This document shows, piece after piece, positions 1 through 5,047 of a stretch of 5,047 nucleotides of DNA. The DNA comes from Loktanella sp. (GTDB lineage: Bacteria > Pseudomonadota > Alphaproteobacteria > Rhodobacterales > Rhodobacteraceae). Positions within the stretch are counted from its first letter, which is position 1, and each line of letters opens with the position of its first letter. Position numbers and translations under genes: made by a program. The notes below the pieces were generated by a model. It was not told where the DNA came from, ran no database searches, and saw only the letters and a program-made list of their open reading frames with translations. The DNA is taken from positions 1-5,047 of the forward strand of contig PUNR01000325.1 in assembly GCA_003551805.1 (NCBI GenBank). Direction: 5' to 3'.

Positions 1-71
1 GTAGCTCAGTTGGTTAGAGTACCGGCCTGTCACGCCGGGGGTCGCGGGTTCGAGCCCCGTCAACCGCGCCA
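1..71 (+). tRNA. tRNA-Asp (anticodon GTC), 5' end cut by the window edge
   Basis: This decodes aspartate codons GAC and GAU. The anticodon GTC is at 29-31, inside a 7-base loop (27-33) closed by the perfect 5-bp stem CCGGC (22-26) / GCCGG (34-38). The D-arm begins TAGCTCAGTTGGTTAGAG, and the T-arm carries GGTTCGAGCC with the invariant TTC. The 3' acceptor strand CAACCGC (61-67) is followed by discriminator G68 and a genome-encoded CCA at 69-71. Window base 1 corresponds to tRNA position 7 and pairs with C61, so only positions 1-6 (predicted GCGGTT) lie outside. The gene shows no damage. No integrase or duplicated 3' end nearby suggests use as an attachment site. Confidence 0.97.
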
Positions 72-83
72 TTTTCCTCAAAT

Positions 84-102
84 AAAAAAGCCGCCGTAGC
101 GG
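84..102 (-). terminator. Intrinsic terminator of the M20 dipeptidase gene, UACG tetraloop
   Basis: Read on the - strand this is CCGC-TACG-GCGG, then C and six T (89 down to 84). The stem is only four pairs, but all are G-C. In RNA the loop is UACG closed by C-G, which is the exceptionally stable UNCG tetraloop class. The U-tract follows on the - strand only, so it points to the leftward transcript whose stop codon ends at 183. It lies about 80 bases past that stop, just before the opposing tRNA gene, where it would keep antisense transcription out of the tRNA. Confidence 0.6.
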
Positions 103-105
103 TCG

Positions 106-126
106 AAATATGCAGCGCATATTTTT
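106..126 (+). terminator. Possible terminator of the tRNA-Asp transcript
   Basis: AAATATGC (106-113) and GCATATTT (117-124) form a perfect 8-bp inverted repeat with a 3-base loop AGC. The right arm runs into a five-T tract (122-126). It sits 35 bases after the tRNA CCA, the expected place for a terminator of a rightward transcript. The stem has only two G-C pairs and its last pairs use the same T tract, so it would be weak alone. The stronger hairpin just downstream may be the main stop signal. Confidence 0.35.
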
Positions 127-171
127 GGCAAAGTGAAAGATCTTTGCAAAAAATCTTTCACTTGCCGTTTT
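127..171 (+). terminator. Strong hairpin between tRNA-Asp and the M20 gene, probable rightward terminator
   Basis: AAGTGAAAGAT (131-141) and ATCTTTCACTT (153-163) are perfect 11-bp inverted repeats around an 11-base loop. GGC (127-129) and GCC (164-166) extend the stem to 14 bp past a single bulged A130. On the + strand the hairpin is followed by G and TTTT (168-171), which suits a rightward terminator. On the - strand the stem is followed by a run of A, so it does not look like a leftward terminator. The left arm can also pair in a different way (see findings). A role as transcript-end stabiliser is an alternative. Confidence 0.5.
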
Positions 172-182
172 AGTCGCGCAGA

Positions 183-1562
183 TCAGTCAGCTTTTGTCAT
201 CTCGTGCAAAATTCTTGCCCATGATCTGATCCCTTTGTGAAACGATGACAGGTCATATTTTTCGTTCGGGGAATGGATCTGGTCGTCGTCCTTGCCGAAA
301 CCGATCAGCATTGCATCCATATCAAGGATATCCTTGAAATAGGCCGCAATCGGGATTGATCCACCGCAACCCACATAAGCCGCCGCATTGGGCCATTCAT
401 CCGACAGCGCTTTGCGCGCCTGATCGAAGGCGGGGTGGGTTGTCGTCATCTGGCCTGCGGCGCTGGCGCCGTGCGGGGCAAAGGTCACGCTGCAATCGGC
501 GGGGATCATGTCCTGCACCATCTTGCGGAATGCGTCGCGGATCGCCAGCGGGTCTTGGGTGCCGACCAGCCGGAAACTGATTTTTGCATGCGCCTGCGAA
601 GGCAACACAGTCTTGAAACCGTCGCCGGTATAGCCCGACCACATGCCGTTCACTTCGCACGTCGGGCGCGACCAGATCATTTCCAGCGGGCGACGGCCCT
701 TTTCGCCGGCAGGGACGGACAGGCCGACATCGCCCAGAAACGCCTTTTCGTCGAATTTCAGGTCATCCCAAGCGGCGGCCAGTTCGTTCGACAATTCCGG
801 CACGCCGTCATAGAAACCGGGCACGGTGATGCGCCCGTCATCGTCATGCAGCGCGGCAATGACGCGTGCCAGCACGCGGGCAGGGTTCATCGCTAGCCCG
901 CCATACATGCCGGAATGCAGGTCTTTGTTCGGGCCGGTGATAGTGATTTCCTCGCCCAGCAACCCGCGCAATTGGGTGATGATCGCAGGCGTGCTGTCAC
1001 CGTAAAGGCCGGTGTCACAGATCAGCGCGATATCGGCGGTCAGTTCTTTGATGTTGTCCTTCATGAACGGCACCAGTGACGGGGAACCTGATTCCTCTTC
1101 GCCTTCAAAAAACAGCGTGATGTTGCCGGGCAGGGTGCCGTGCACTGATTTCCATGCGCGGCAGGCCTCGACAAAGGTCATCAGCTGGCCTTTGTCGTCC
1201 GATGTGCCGCGGCCACGGATCACTTTTCCGTTGGCGGTTTCCTCGACCTGCGGATCGAAAGGGTCACGGTCCCACAAATTCAGCGGATCAACGGGTTGCA
1301 CGTCGTAATGTCCGTAAAACAACACATGCGGGCCTTCGCCGCCGCTGTGGGCGACGACCATCGGATGACCTGGCGTCACGCGTTTGGACGCGGTAAACCC
1401 GATAGATATCAGATCAGCCACCAGCCATTCCGCGGCCATATCACAGTCGGATTTATAGGCTGGATCGGTCGAAATTGAAGGAATGCGCAGCAATTCTTTC
1501 AGTCTTTCGACAGATTGCGGCAGGTCGTCGTCGATGCGGGCAAGGACAGGGTCAAGGGTCAT
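183..1562 (-). CDS. M20-family zinc metallo-dipeptidase (CNDP/ArgE-like)
   Basis: A predicted cytosolic metallopeptidase of 459 residues, a usual length for M20 dipeptidase-like proteins. The family is known to hydrolyse dipeptides or related amides with two zinc ions. The first half of the catalytic domain carries H85 in GHYDVQP with D87, D122 in GRGTSDDKG (bridging aspartate), E156 and E157 in FEGEEESGS (general base and zinc ligand) and D183 in CDTG. The dimerisation (lid) domain spans about residues 200-310 and includes H216 in DLHSGMYGG. The catalytic domain resumes and ends with H430 in HSPNE. All expected ligands are present, so it should be active. I assigned residue roles by analogy with human CNDP2. 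There is no signal peptide. The ATG start is supported by AAAGG (+ strand 1571-1575) with 8 bases between. It runs divergently from hemA and converges on the tRNA. Substrate cannot be told from sequence: dipeptides, carnosine-like peptides or acylated amino acids are all possible. Confidence 0.93.
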   Translation of the reverse strand: MTLDPVLARIDDDLPQSVERLKELLRIPSISTDPAYKSDCDMAAEWLVADLISIGFTASKRVTPGHPMVVAHSGGEGPHVLFYGHYDVQPVDPLNLWDRDPFDPQVEETANGKVIRGRGTSDDKGQLMTFVEACRAWKSVHGTLPGNITLFFEGEEESGSPSLVPFMKDNIKELTADIALICDTGLYGDSTPAIITQLRGLLGEEITITGPNKDLHSGMYGGLAMNPARVLARVIAALHDDDGRITVPGFYDGVPELSNELAAAWDDLKFDEKAFLGDVGLSVPAGEKGRRPLEMIWSRPTCEVNGMWSGYTGDGFKTVLPSQAHAKISFRLVGTQDPLAIRDAFRKMVQDMIPADCSVTFAPHGASAAGQMTTTHPAFDQARKALSDEWPNAAAYVGCGGSIPIAAYFKDILDMDAMLIGFGKDDDQIHSPNEKYDLSSFHKGIRSWARILHEMTKAD

Positions 1563-1640
1563 GGGACGGGCCTTTCATTTGCGGTCAGGCGCAAGGTCGG
1601 CCTCTTCTGCGCAGAGGTCAATGGCCGGAATCCCGATCTA

Positions 1641-1654
1641 TTGATCCAGATCAT
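1641..1654. promoter_or_regulatory. Near-consensus FNR/FnrL-type binding site
   Basis: TTGAT-CCAG-ATCAT matches the FNR-family consensus TTGAT-N4-ATCAA at nine of the ten defined bases; only the last is T instead of A. It lies upstream of hemA, a gene under FnrL (anaerobic) control in Rhodobacter sphaeroides. That context makes a chance match less likely. Its centre is 155 bases from the hemA GTG and 85 from the M20 ATG, so it could in principle serve either gene. It is about 98 bases upstream of the start expected from the promoter candidate at 1713-1740, which is not a classical class II position. Confidence 0.5.
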
Positions 1655-1712
1655 GGTCGCGGTTCGTCAGACGTTTAGTCGTCTTGGGGCAAGGGGCGAC
1701 AGTTTGTAGCGT

Positions 1713-1740
1713 CTTGTCCGGGGGCCATCTGCCCTATATG
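1713..1740 (+). promoter_or_regulatory. Candidate hemA promoter
   Basis: CTTGTC (1713-1718) and TATATG (1735-1740) are separated by 16 bases. The -10 hexamer is the best TATA-like element in the region. The -35 is only partial (TTG core), as is usual in Alphaproteobacteria. Transcription would begin near 1747, giving a leader of about 56 bases before the GTG. The element was picked by eye. Rhodobacter hemA is known to use more than one promoter, so others may exist here. Confidence 0.35.
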
Positions 1741-1790
1741 CAGTTTAGAACGATTCAAGGCGCCATGAAATCGGCGGTCTGACACGAAAA

Positions 1791-1802
1791 AAGGACAATT
1801 TG
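1791..1802 (+). promoter_or_regulatory. hemA ribosome binding site, favours the GTG start
   Basis: AAGGA (1791-1795) lies 7 bases before GTG at 1803 but only 4 bases before the TTG at 1800. The first spacing is normal and the second is short. GTG also gives the N-terminus MDYN, as in the Rhodobacter enzymes. The longer TTG start would add one residue with no benefit. Confidence 0.75.
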
Positions 1803-3026
1803 GTGGATTATAACGCCCAACTGGATACCGCAATCGACCGCTTGCATGATGAAGGCCGTTACCGGACCTTTATCGATATTGAACGCAAGCGGGGTCAGTT
1901 CCCTCATGCAACATGGGTAAAACCCGACGGATCCGAAAAGCCGGTGACGGTCTGGTGCGGCAATGATTACCTTGGTATGGGCCAGCACCCTGTCGTGCTT
2001 GCCGCCATGCACGAGGCGATCGACGCCACCGGTGCTGGGTCGGGCGGGACGCGCAATATTTCCGGCACAACCGTTTATCACAAACGGCTTGAGGCGGAGC
2101 TGGCCGATCTGCACGCCAAGGAAGGCGCGCTATTGTTCACGAGCGCCTATATCGCCAATGATGCCACGCTTAGCACGCTGCCAAAGCTGTTTCCGGGGCT
2201 GATCATTTATTCGGACGCGCTGAACCATGCGTCGATGATCGAAGGCGTGCGCCGCAATGGTGGGGCCAAACGGATTTTCCGCCACAACGATGTGGCCCAT
2301 CTGCGCGAATTGCTGGCAGCCGATGATCCGGCTGCACCGAAACTGATTGCCTTTGAATCGATTTATTCGATGGATGGCGATTTTGGTCCCATCAAGGAAA
2401 TCTGCGATCTGGCCGATGAATTTGGCGCGCTGACCTATATCGACGAGGTGCACGCTGTCGGCATGTATGGCCCGCGTGGGGCAGGGGTCGCGGAACGTGA
2501 CGGTCTGATGCACCGGATCGACATTATCAACGGGACGCTTGCCAAGGCATATGGCGTGATGGGCGGCTATATCGCGGCATCTGCCAAGATGTGTGATGCC
2601 GTGCGGTCCTATGCGCCCGGCTTTATCTTTACAACCAGCCTGCCACCCGCGGTTGCGGCTGCGGCAGCGGCATCGGTTGCGCATCTGAAAACCGATCAGG
2701 CGCTGCGCGTGCAACATCAGACACAGGCAAAAATCCTGAAATTGCGCCTGAAAGGGCTGGGCCTGCCGATTATTGACCACGGCAGCCATATCGTGCCGCT
2801 GATCGTGGGCGACCCCAAACACACCAAGCTGTTGTCCGATATGTTGCTGACAGAATTTGGTATCTACGTGCAGCCGATCAACTTTCCGACCGTGCCACGC
2901 GGCACCGAACGGCTGCGGTTCACCCCGTCGCCGGTTCACGGACCGCGTGAAATGAATGCGCTTGTCGGCGCTTTGGACGGTTTGTGGTCACATTGCGCGC
3001 TAAACCGGGCAGAGTTGGCGGGATAA
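1803..3026 (+). CDS. hemA: 5-aminolevulinate synthase (C4 pathway)
   Basis: This cytosolic PLP enzyme condenses glycine with succinyl-CoA to give 5-aminolevulinate, CoA and CO2, the first committed step of heme (and, where present, bacteriochlorophyll and cobalamin) synthesis in Alphaproteobacteria. It has 407 residues from the GTG start. PLP lysine K248 lies in NGTLAKAYG, D214 and H217 in YIDEVHAVG, and H142 in LNHASMIEG. Substrate residues R21, N54 and T83 are in place. This numbering agrees with that known for the Rhodobacter capsulatus enzyme. The glycine-rich stretch GAGSGGTRNISGT is at 77-89. The C-terminal RLRFTPSPVH holds R372, probably the arginine that grips the glycine carboxylate. 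The protein is full length with no lesion. The residue before the PLP lysine is Ala, where many ALAS proteins have Gly. The strong KAPA-synthase or KBL alternatives are ruled out by MDYN, the GRYRTFIDIER start and overall identity to ALAS. The nearby FNR-like box suggests oxygen control. Paralogues such as hemT occur in some relatives, so the gene name could differ. Confidence 0.97.
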   Translation: MDYNAQLDTAIDRLHDEGRYRTFIDIERKRGQFPHATWVKPDGSEKPVTVWCGNDYLGMGQHPVVLAAMHEAIDATGAGSGGTRNISGTTVYHKRLEAELADLHAKEGALLFTSAYIANDATLSTLPKLFPGLIIYSDALNHASMIEGVRRNGGAKRIFRHNDVAHLRELLAADDPAAPKLIAFESIYSMDGDFGPIKEICDLADEFGALTYIDEVHAVGMYGPRGAGVAERDGLMHRIDIINGTLAKAYGVMGGYIAASAKMCDAVRSYAPGFIFTTSLPPAVAAAAAASVAHLKTDQALRVQHQTQAKILKLRLKGLGLPIIDHGSHIVPLIVGDPKHTKLLSDMLLTEFGIYVQPINFPTVPRGTERLRFTPSPVHGPREMNALVGALDGLWSHCALNRAELAG

Positions 3027-3140
3027 CGCCTATTGGCGATGTGCAACTGCGGCGTTCATATGCTACTGGTTTTACAGGCGTTCCGGTCCGATTGATTCGG
3101 ACAGACGAACGTTTAGGGGCATTGAGCGGCGGGACAGTCG
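3027..3140 (+). other. hemA-rodZ spacer with interrupted hairpin
   Basis: The 114 bases hold no gene. Right after the hemA stop is a short CGCC-TATT-GGCG hairpin (3027-3038). A larger fold is centred on 3094. Its inner stem is GTCCGA (3086-3091) / TCGGAC (3097-3102) with loop TTGAT. Past an internal loop its outer stem is CGTTC (3079-3083) / GAACG (3107-3111), extendable by two G-U pairs and one A-U pair. It is followed by only TTT, so it is a poor intrinsic terminator; a partial terminator or structured rodZ leader are both possible. I found no convincing promoter. GGGA (3131-3134), 6 bases before the rodZ ATG, is the likely ribosome binding site. Confidence 0.55.
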
Positions 3141-4334
3141 ATGATCGGAAAAACCTTCAGGCGTTCCAGCGCAGCGGAGGACGTGCAGACCAAAGGGTTT
3201 GACGACTACGACCTGCGTCTGGGCGATCTTATGCGCGGTGAACGCGCAACGCTTGGCAAAAGCTTGCTGGATGTTCAGCGCGAGCTGAAGATCAAGGCCG
3301 CCTATATCGCTGCCATCGAAAATGCTGACCCTTCCGCCTTTGACACGCCCGGTTTCATCGCAGGTTATGTGCGGTCCTATGCGCGCTATCTTGGCATGGA
3401 CCCTGACACCGCCTTTGCAGGTTTTTGCCGCGAAAGCGGTTTCGCCACCGCGCATGGCATGTCCGAAGAAGCATCATCGCTGAAAAACCGCACGTCCAAC
3501 GCGAACCGCGCGCCGGTGGGCAAAGACATCTTGTTGTCATCTCGCACACCATTCATCCCCGCACGTGAATCGATCTTTGCGCAGGTTGAACTGCGCGCCG
3601 TCGGGTCGGTTCTGGTGTTGGTCGCGATGATGGGTGGCCTTGGCTATGGCGGCTGGACCGTCCTGCAAGAGGTGCAGCGCGTCCAGTTTGCGCCCGTTGA
3701 ACAAGCGCCTGTCGTTGTCTCGGATCTAGATCCCTTGGCCGGCAGCGCGAATGTGATTGAATCCGGCGACAACATTTCCGCCATGGCCCTGCCGTCGCCA
3801 GAAGCTCTTGATCGTCTGTATCGGCCGCAAGCACTGGATGTGCCGGTGCTGGTCGCCCGCGATACACCGATTTCCACCCTGACACCGCAGATGATTGGTG
3901 CGCTGGTGTCCCAGTCTGAACAGACCATTGCGCAGCAAGAAGTCGCGGAATTGACTGAAATAACGGCGATCCCCAGTATTCAGGTCGTCGAAGCGCCTGT
4001 GCCAGAGGTACAATTGGTCGCAGCCCGCCCCGCATGGGTCCGGGTGCAGGCCGCTGACGGCGTCATCCTGCTGGAAGGCATCATGGAACCGGGTCAGAAT
4101 TTTGTCCTGCCCGCGACCGAAGAAACCGCCACTTTGCGTGTCGGCGAAAGCGGTGCGATGTATTTTGCCGTGAACGGCGTGCATTATGGCCCTGTCGGGC
4201 AACGCGGTGTCGTCACATCCAATGTGGTGCTGTCCGCCGAAAGCCTGACCGAAACTTACGCGCTTGCCGATCTGGACCGTGACAATGACCTTGCTGAAAT
4301 CGTCCGCGTGGCCGAGGCTGTGACCGATCAATAG
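3141..4334 (+). CDS. rodZ: RodZ-like cell-shape protein (HTH, one membrane segment, DUF4115)
   Basis: A 397-residue bitopic inner-membrane protein. In the characterised family the N-terminal helix-turn-helix binds MreB in the cytoplasm and links it to the periplasmic wall-synthesis machinery. The HTH_25-type domain covers about residues 26-95 (LGDLMRGERATLGKSLLDVQ, then FIAGYVRSYARYLGMDP). F72 and Y76 align with E. coli F60 and Y64, residues reported to contact MreB. A basic, Ser/Asn-rich linker follows. The single hydrophobic segment is about 152-173 (VGSVLVLVAMMGGLGYGGW), giving an N-in, C-out topology. A long periplasmic linker (about 180-295) leads to a DUF4115 domain at 297-367 (WVRVQAADGVILLEG, then NGVHYGPVG). 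The start at 3141 keeps the KGFDDYDLRLGD segment that I recall from Rhodobacteraceae relatives; an internal ATG at residue 31 would cut into the HTH. It lies 71 bases upstream of ispG, the same order as in E. coli. Relatives are often annotated only as HTH or DUF4115 proteins; regulatory DNA binding is not excluded. Confidence 0.88.
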   Translation: MIGKTFRRSSAAEDVQTKGFDDYDLRLGDLMRGERATLGKSLLDVQRELKIKAAYIAAIENADPSAFDTPGFIAGYVRSYARYLGMDPDTAFAGFCRESGFATAHGMSEEASSLKNRTSNANRAPVGKDILLSSRTPFIPARESIFAQVELRAVGSVLVLVAMMGGLGYGGWTVLQEVQRVQFAPVEQAPVVVSDLDPLAGSANVIESGDNISAMALPSPEALDRLYRPQALDVPVLVARDTPISTLTPQMIGALVSQSEQTIAQQEVAELTEITAIPSIQVVEAPVPEVQLVAARPAWVRVQAADGVILLEGIMEPGQNFVLPATEETATLRVGESGAMYFAVNGVHYGPVGQRGVVTSNVVLSAESLTETYALADLDRDNDLAEIVRVAEAVTDQ

Positions 4335-4405
4335 AACGTATGCTTGCCCCGCGCGGGCGGGGGGCATAGGTTGCGGTTGAACTGCAAGCTCCTGAAAGCG
4401 ATCCG
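4335..4405 (+). other. rodZ-ispG spacer with GC-rich hairpin
   Basis: Seventy-one bases lie between the TAG of rodZ and the ATG of ispG. CCCCGC (4347-4352) and GCGGGG (4357-4362) form a 6-bp all-GC stem around GCGG. An alternative register pairs TGCCCC (4345-4350) with GGGGCA (4361-4366). No T tract follows (the next bases are ATAGG), so it is not a normal intrinsic terminator and probably lets transcription continue into ispG. I see no clear promoter. GAAAG (4394-4398), 7 bases before the ATG, is a weak ribosome binding site. Confidence 0.5.
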
Positions 4406-5047
4406 ATGTCTTTGAACCACATCCGCCCATGGCGGAATATCGAACGCCGCAAATCCCGTCAGATCATGGTGGGCAATGTGCCGGTGGGCGGCGATGCGCC
4501 GATCACGGTGCAGACGATGACCAACACCCTGACCACTGATATCAAAGGCACGATTGCGCAGGTGCAGGCCGCCGCCGACGCTGGCGCTGACATTGTGCGG
4601 ATTTCGGTCCCGGACGAGGCATCTTCAAAAGCCCTGCGCGAGATAGTCCGCAACGTGTCGGTCCCGATCGTCGCGGACATCCATTTCCACTACAAACGCG
4701 GCATCGAAGCTGCAGAGGCGGGGGCGGCCTGTCTGCGGATCAATCCGGGCAACATCGGTGATGAAGCGCGGGTGAAAGAAGTGATCCGCGCCGCGCGTGA
4801 CAACAATTGTTCCATCCGCATCGGCGTGAATGCGGGATCGCTCGAAAAGCATTTGCTGGACAAATACGGCGAACCTTGCCCCGATGCGATGGTGGAAAGC
4901 GGTCTGGATCACATCAAGATTTTGCAGGACAACGATTTTCACGAATTCAAGATTTCCTGCAAAGCGTCCGATGTCTTTATGGCCGCCGCCGCCTATCAGC
5001 AACTGGCCGAAGCGACCGATGCCCCGATCCATCTGGGGATCACCGAA
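4406..5047 (+). CDS. ispG: 4-hydroxy-3-methylbut-2-en-1-yl diphosphate synthase, 3' end beyond window
   Basis: IspG (GcpE) is an iron-sulfur enzyme of the MEP isoprenoid pathway that reductively opens 2-C-methyl-D-erythritol 2,4-cyclodiphosphate to give HMBPP. It supplies precursors of quinones, carotenoids and undecaprenyl phosphate. The 214 codons present cover the N-terminal TIM barrel and match E. coli IspG closely: RRKSRQIMVGNVPVGGDAPI (14-33), VQTMTNTLTTD (35-45), VADIHFHYKRG (89-99), LRINPGNIG (110-118), IGVNAGSLEK (139-148) and HLGITE (209-214). The C-terminal [4Fe-4S] domain with its three cysteines is outside the window; a full-length protein is about 370 residues. ATG 4406 is the only ATG after the in-frame TAG at 4367. 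The reading frame is open to the last base. It probably shares a transcript with rodZ, a gene pair also seen in E. coli. Confidence 0.96.
   Translation, partial: MSLNHIRPWRNIERRKSRQIMVGNVPVGGDAPITVQTMTNTLTTDIKGTIAQVQAAADAGADIVRISVPDEASSKALREIVRNVSVPIVADIHFHYKRGIEAAEAGAACLRINPGNIGDEARVKEVIRAARDNNCSIRIGVNAGSLEKHLLDKYGEPCPDAMVESGLDHIKILQDNDFHEFKISCKASDVFMAAAAYQQLAEATDAPIHLGITE

Larger units (their letters stand above)
1563..1802. promoter_or_regulatory. Divergent intergenic region between the M20 gene and hemA
   Basis: These 240 bases must hold both start regions. On the M20 side there are two small inverted repeats in its leader: TTGCG (1579-1583) / CGCAA (1590-1594), and GGCCTCT (1599-1605) / AGAGGTC (1613-1619, one G-T pair). 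In the middle is an FNR-like box (1641-1654), then AGACG (1669-1673) / CGTCT (1680-1684). On the hemA side are a weak promoter candidate and a clear ribosome binding site. For the M20 gene, TTGACC on the - strand (1616-1621) could be a -35, but the hexamer 17 bases on, GACCTT, is a poor -10. I see no coding potential here. Confidence 0.6.

Noticed and set aside
1..182. tRNA-Asp as the attachment site of an integrated element
   Set aside because: The tRNA 3' end is intact, but there is no integrase, no repeated copy of the tRNA end and no foreign-looking gene. The next gene is an ordinary metabolic one.
435..896. A 153-residue open frame on the + strand inside the M20 gene
   Set aside because: It is opposite a complete M20 peptidase with every catalytic motif. 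Its translation is His/Arg-rich and unlike a real protein.
1691..1719. PrrA/RegA-like site upstream of hemA (GCGAC and GCGTC)
   Set aside because: The two half sites are in direct rather than inverted order and do not fit the GCGNC-spacer-GNCGC pattern.
2130..2939. A 269-residue open frame on the - strand opposite hemA
   Set aside because: It lies wholly inside the confident hemA gene, its translation is rich in His, Gln, Arg and Cys as expected of an antisense shadow, and it shows no recognisable domain.
4345..4366. Intrinsic terminator between rodZ and ispG
   Set aside because: The GC-rich stem is real but no T tract follows on the + strand, so termination is unlikely.
3726..4430. A 234-residue open frame on the - strand opposite rodZ and its 3' flank
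   Set aside because: It is antisense to the RodZ coding sequence, shows no domain or plausible start signal, and its composition is that of a shadow frame.
1..5047. A novel defence, mobile or biosynthetic system
   Set aside because: Every substantial gene belongs to a well-known housekeeping family, with intact motifs and uniform composition. I found no CRISPR array, insertion sequence, toxin-antitoxin pair or reverse transcriptase.

Overview
This 5 kb window is ordinary, conserved chromosome, most probably from a member of the Rhodobacteraceae (Alphaproteobacteria, roseobacter/Rhodobacter relatives). Three things point there. The 5-aminolevulinate synthase is of the C4 (Shemin) pathway type and closely resembles the Rhodobacter enzymes as I remember them. 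The RodZ-like protein has an alphaproteobacterial N-terminus. The DNA is moderately GC-rich with GTG and weak Shine-Dalgarno starts. I see no phage, transposon, CRISPR or defence genes and no sign of a new multi-gene system; the unexplained signals lie in the intergenic DNA.

Layout, left to right. (1) The window opens inside a tRNA-Asp(GTC) gene on the + strand that lacks only its first six bases. (2) A roughly 110-base AT-rich spacer between the tRNA and the converging gene holds three inverted repeats. They look like terminators for both directions, and two possible folds exclude each other. (3) On the - strand lies a complete M20-family metallo-dipeptidase with all expected zinc ligands. 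(4) A roughly 240-base divergent intergenic region holds a near-consensus FNR/FnrL box, several small inverted repeats, a possible promoter and a good ribosome binding site. (5) On the + strand lies hemA, 407 residues from a GTG start. (6) A 114-base spacer contains a long interrupted hairpin. (7) Next is a complete RodZ-like protein with a cytoplasmic helix-turn-helix, one membrane segment and a periplasmic DUF4115 domain. (8) A 71-base spacer contains a GC-rich hairpin. (9) The window ends inside ispG, with 214 codons present.

How the genes relate. hemA supplies the committed precursor of heme and other tetrapyrroles, and the FNR-like box fits the oxygen control known for this gene in Rhodobacter. 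rodZ followed by ispG is a widespread proteobacterial gene order: RodZ tethers MreB for rod shape, and IspG makes isoprenoid precursors that include the undecaprenyl carrier needed for wall synthesis. The dipeptidase is divergently transcribed and has no evident functional tie to the others.
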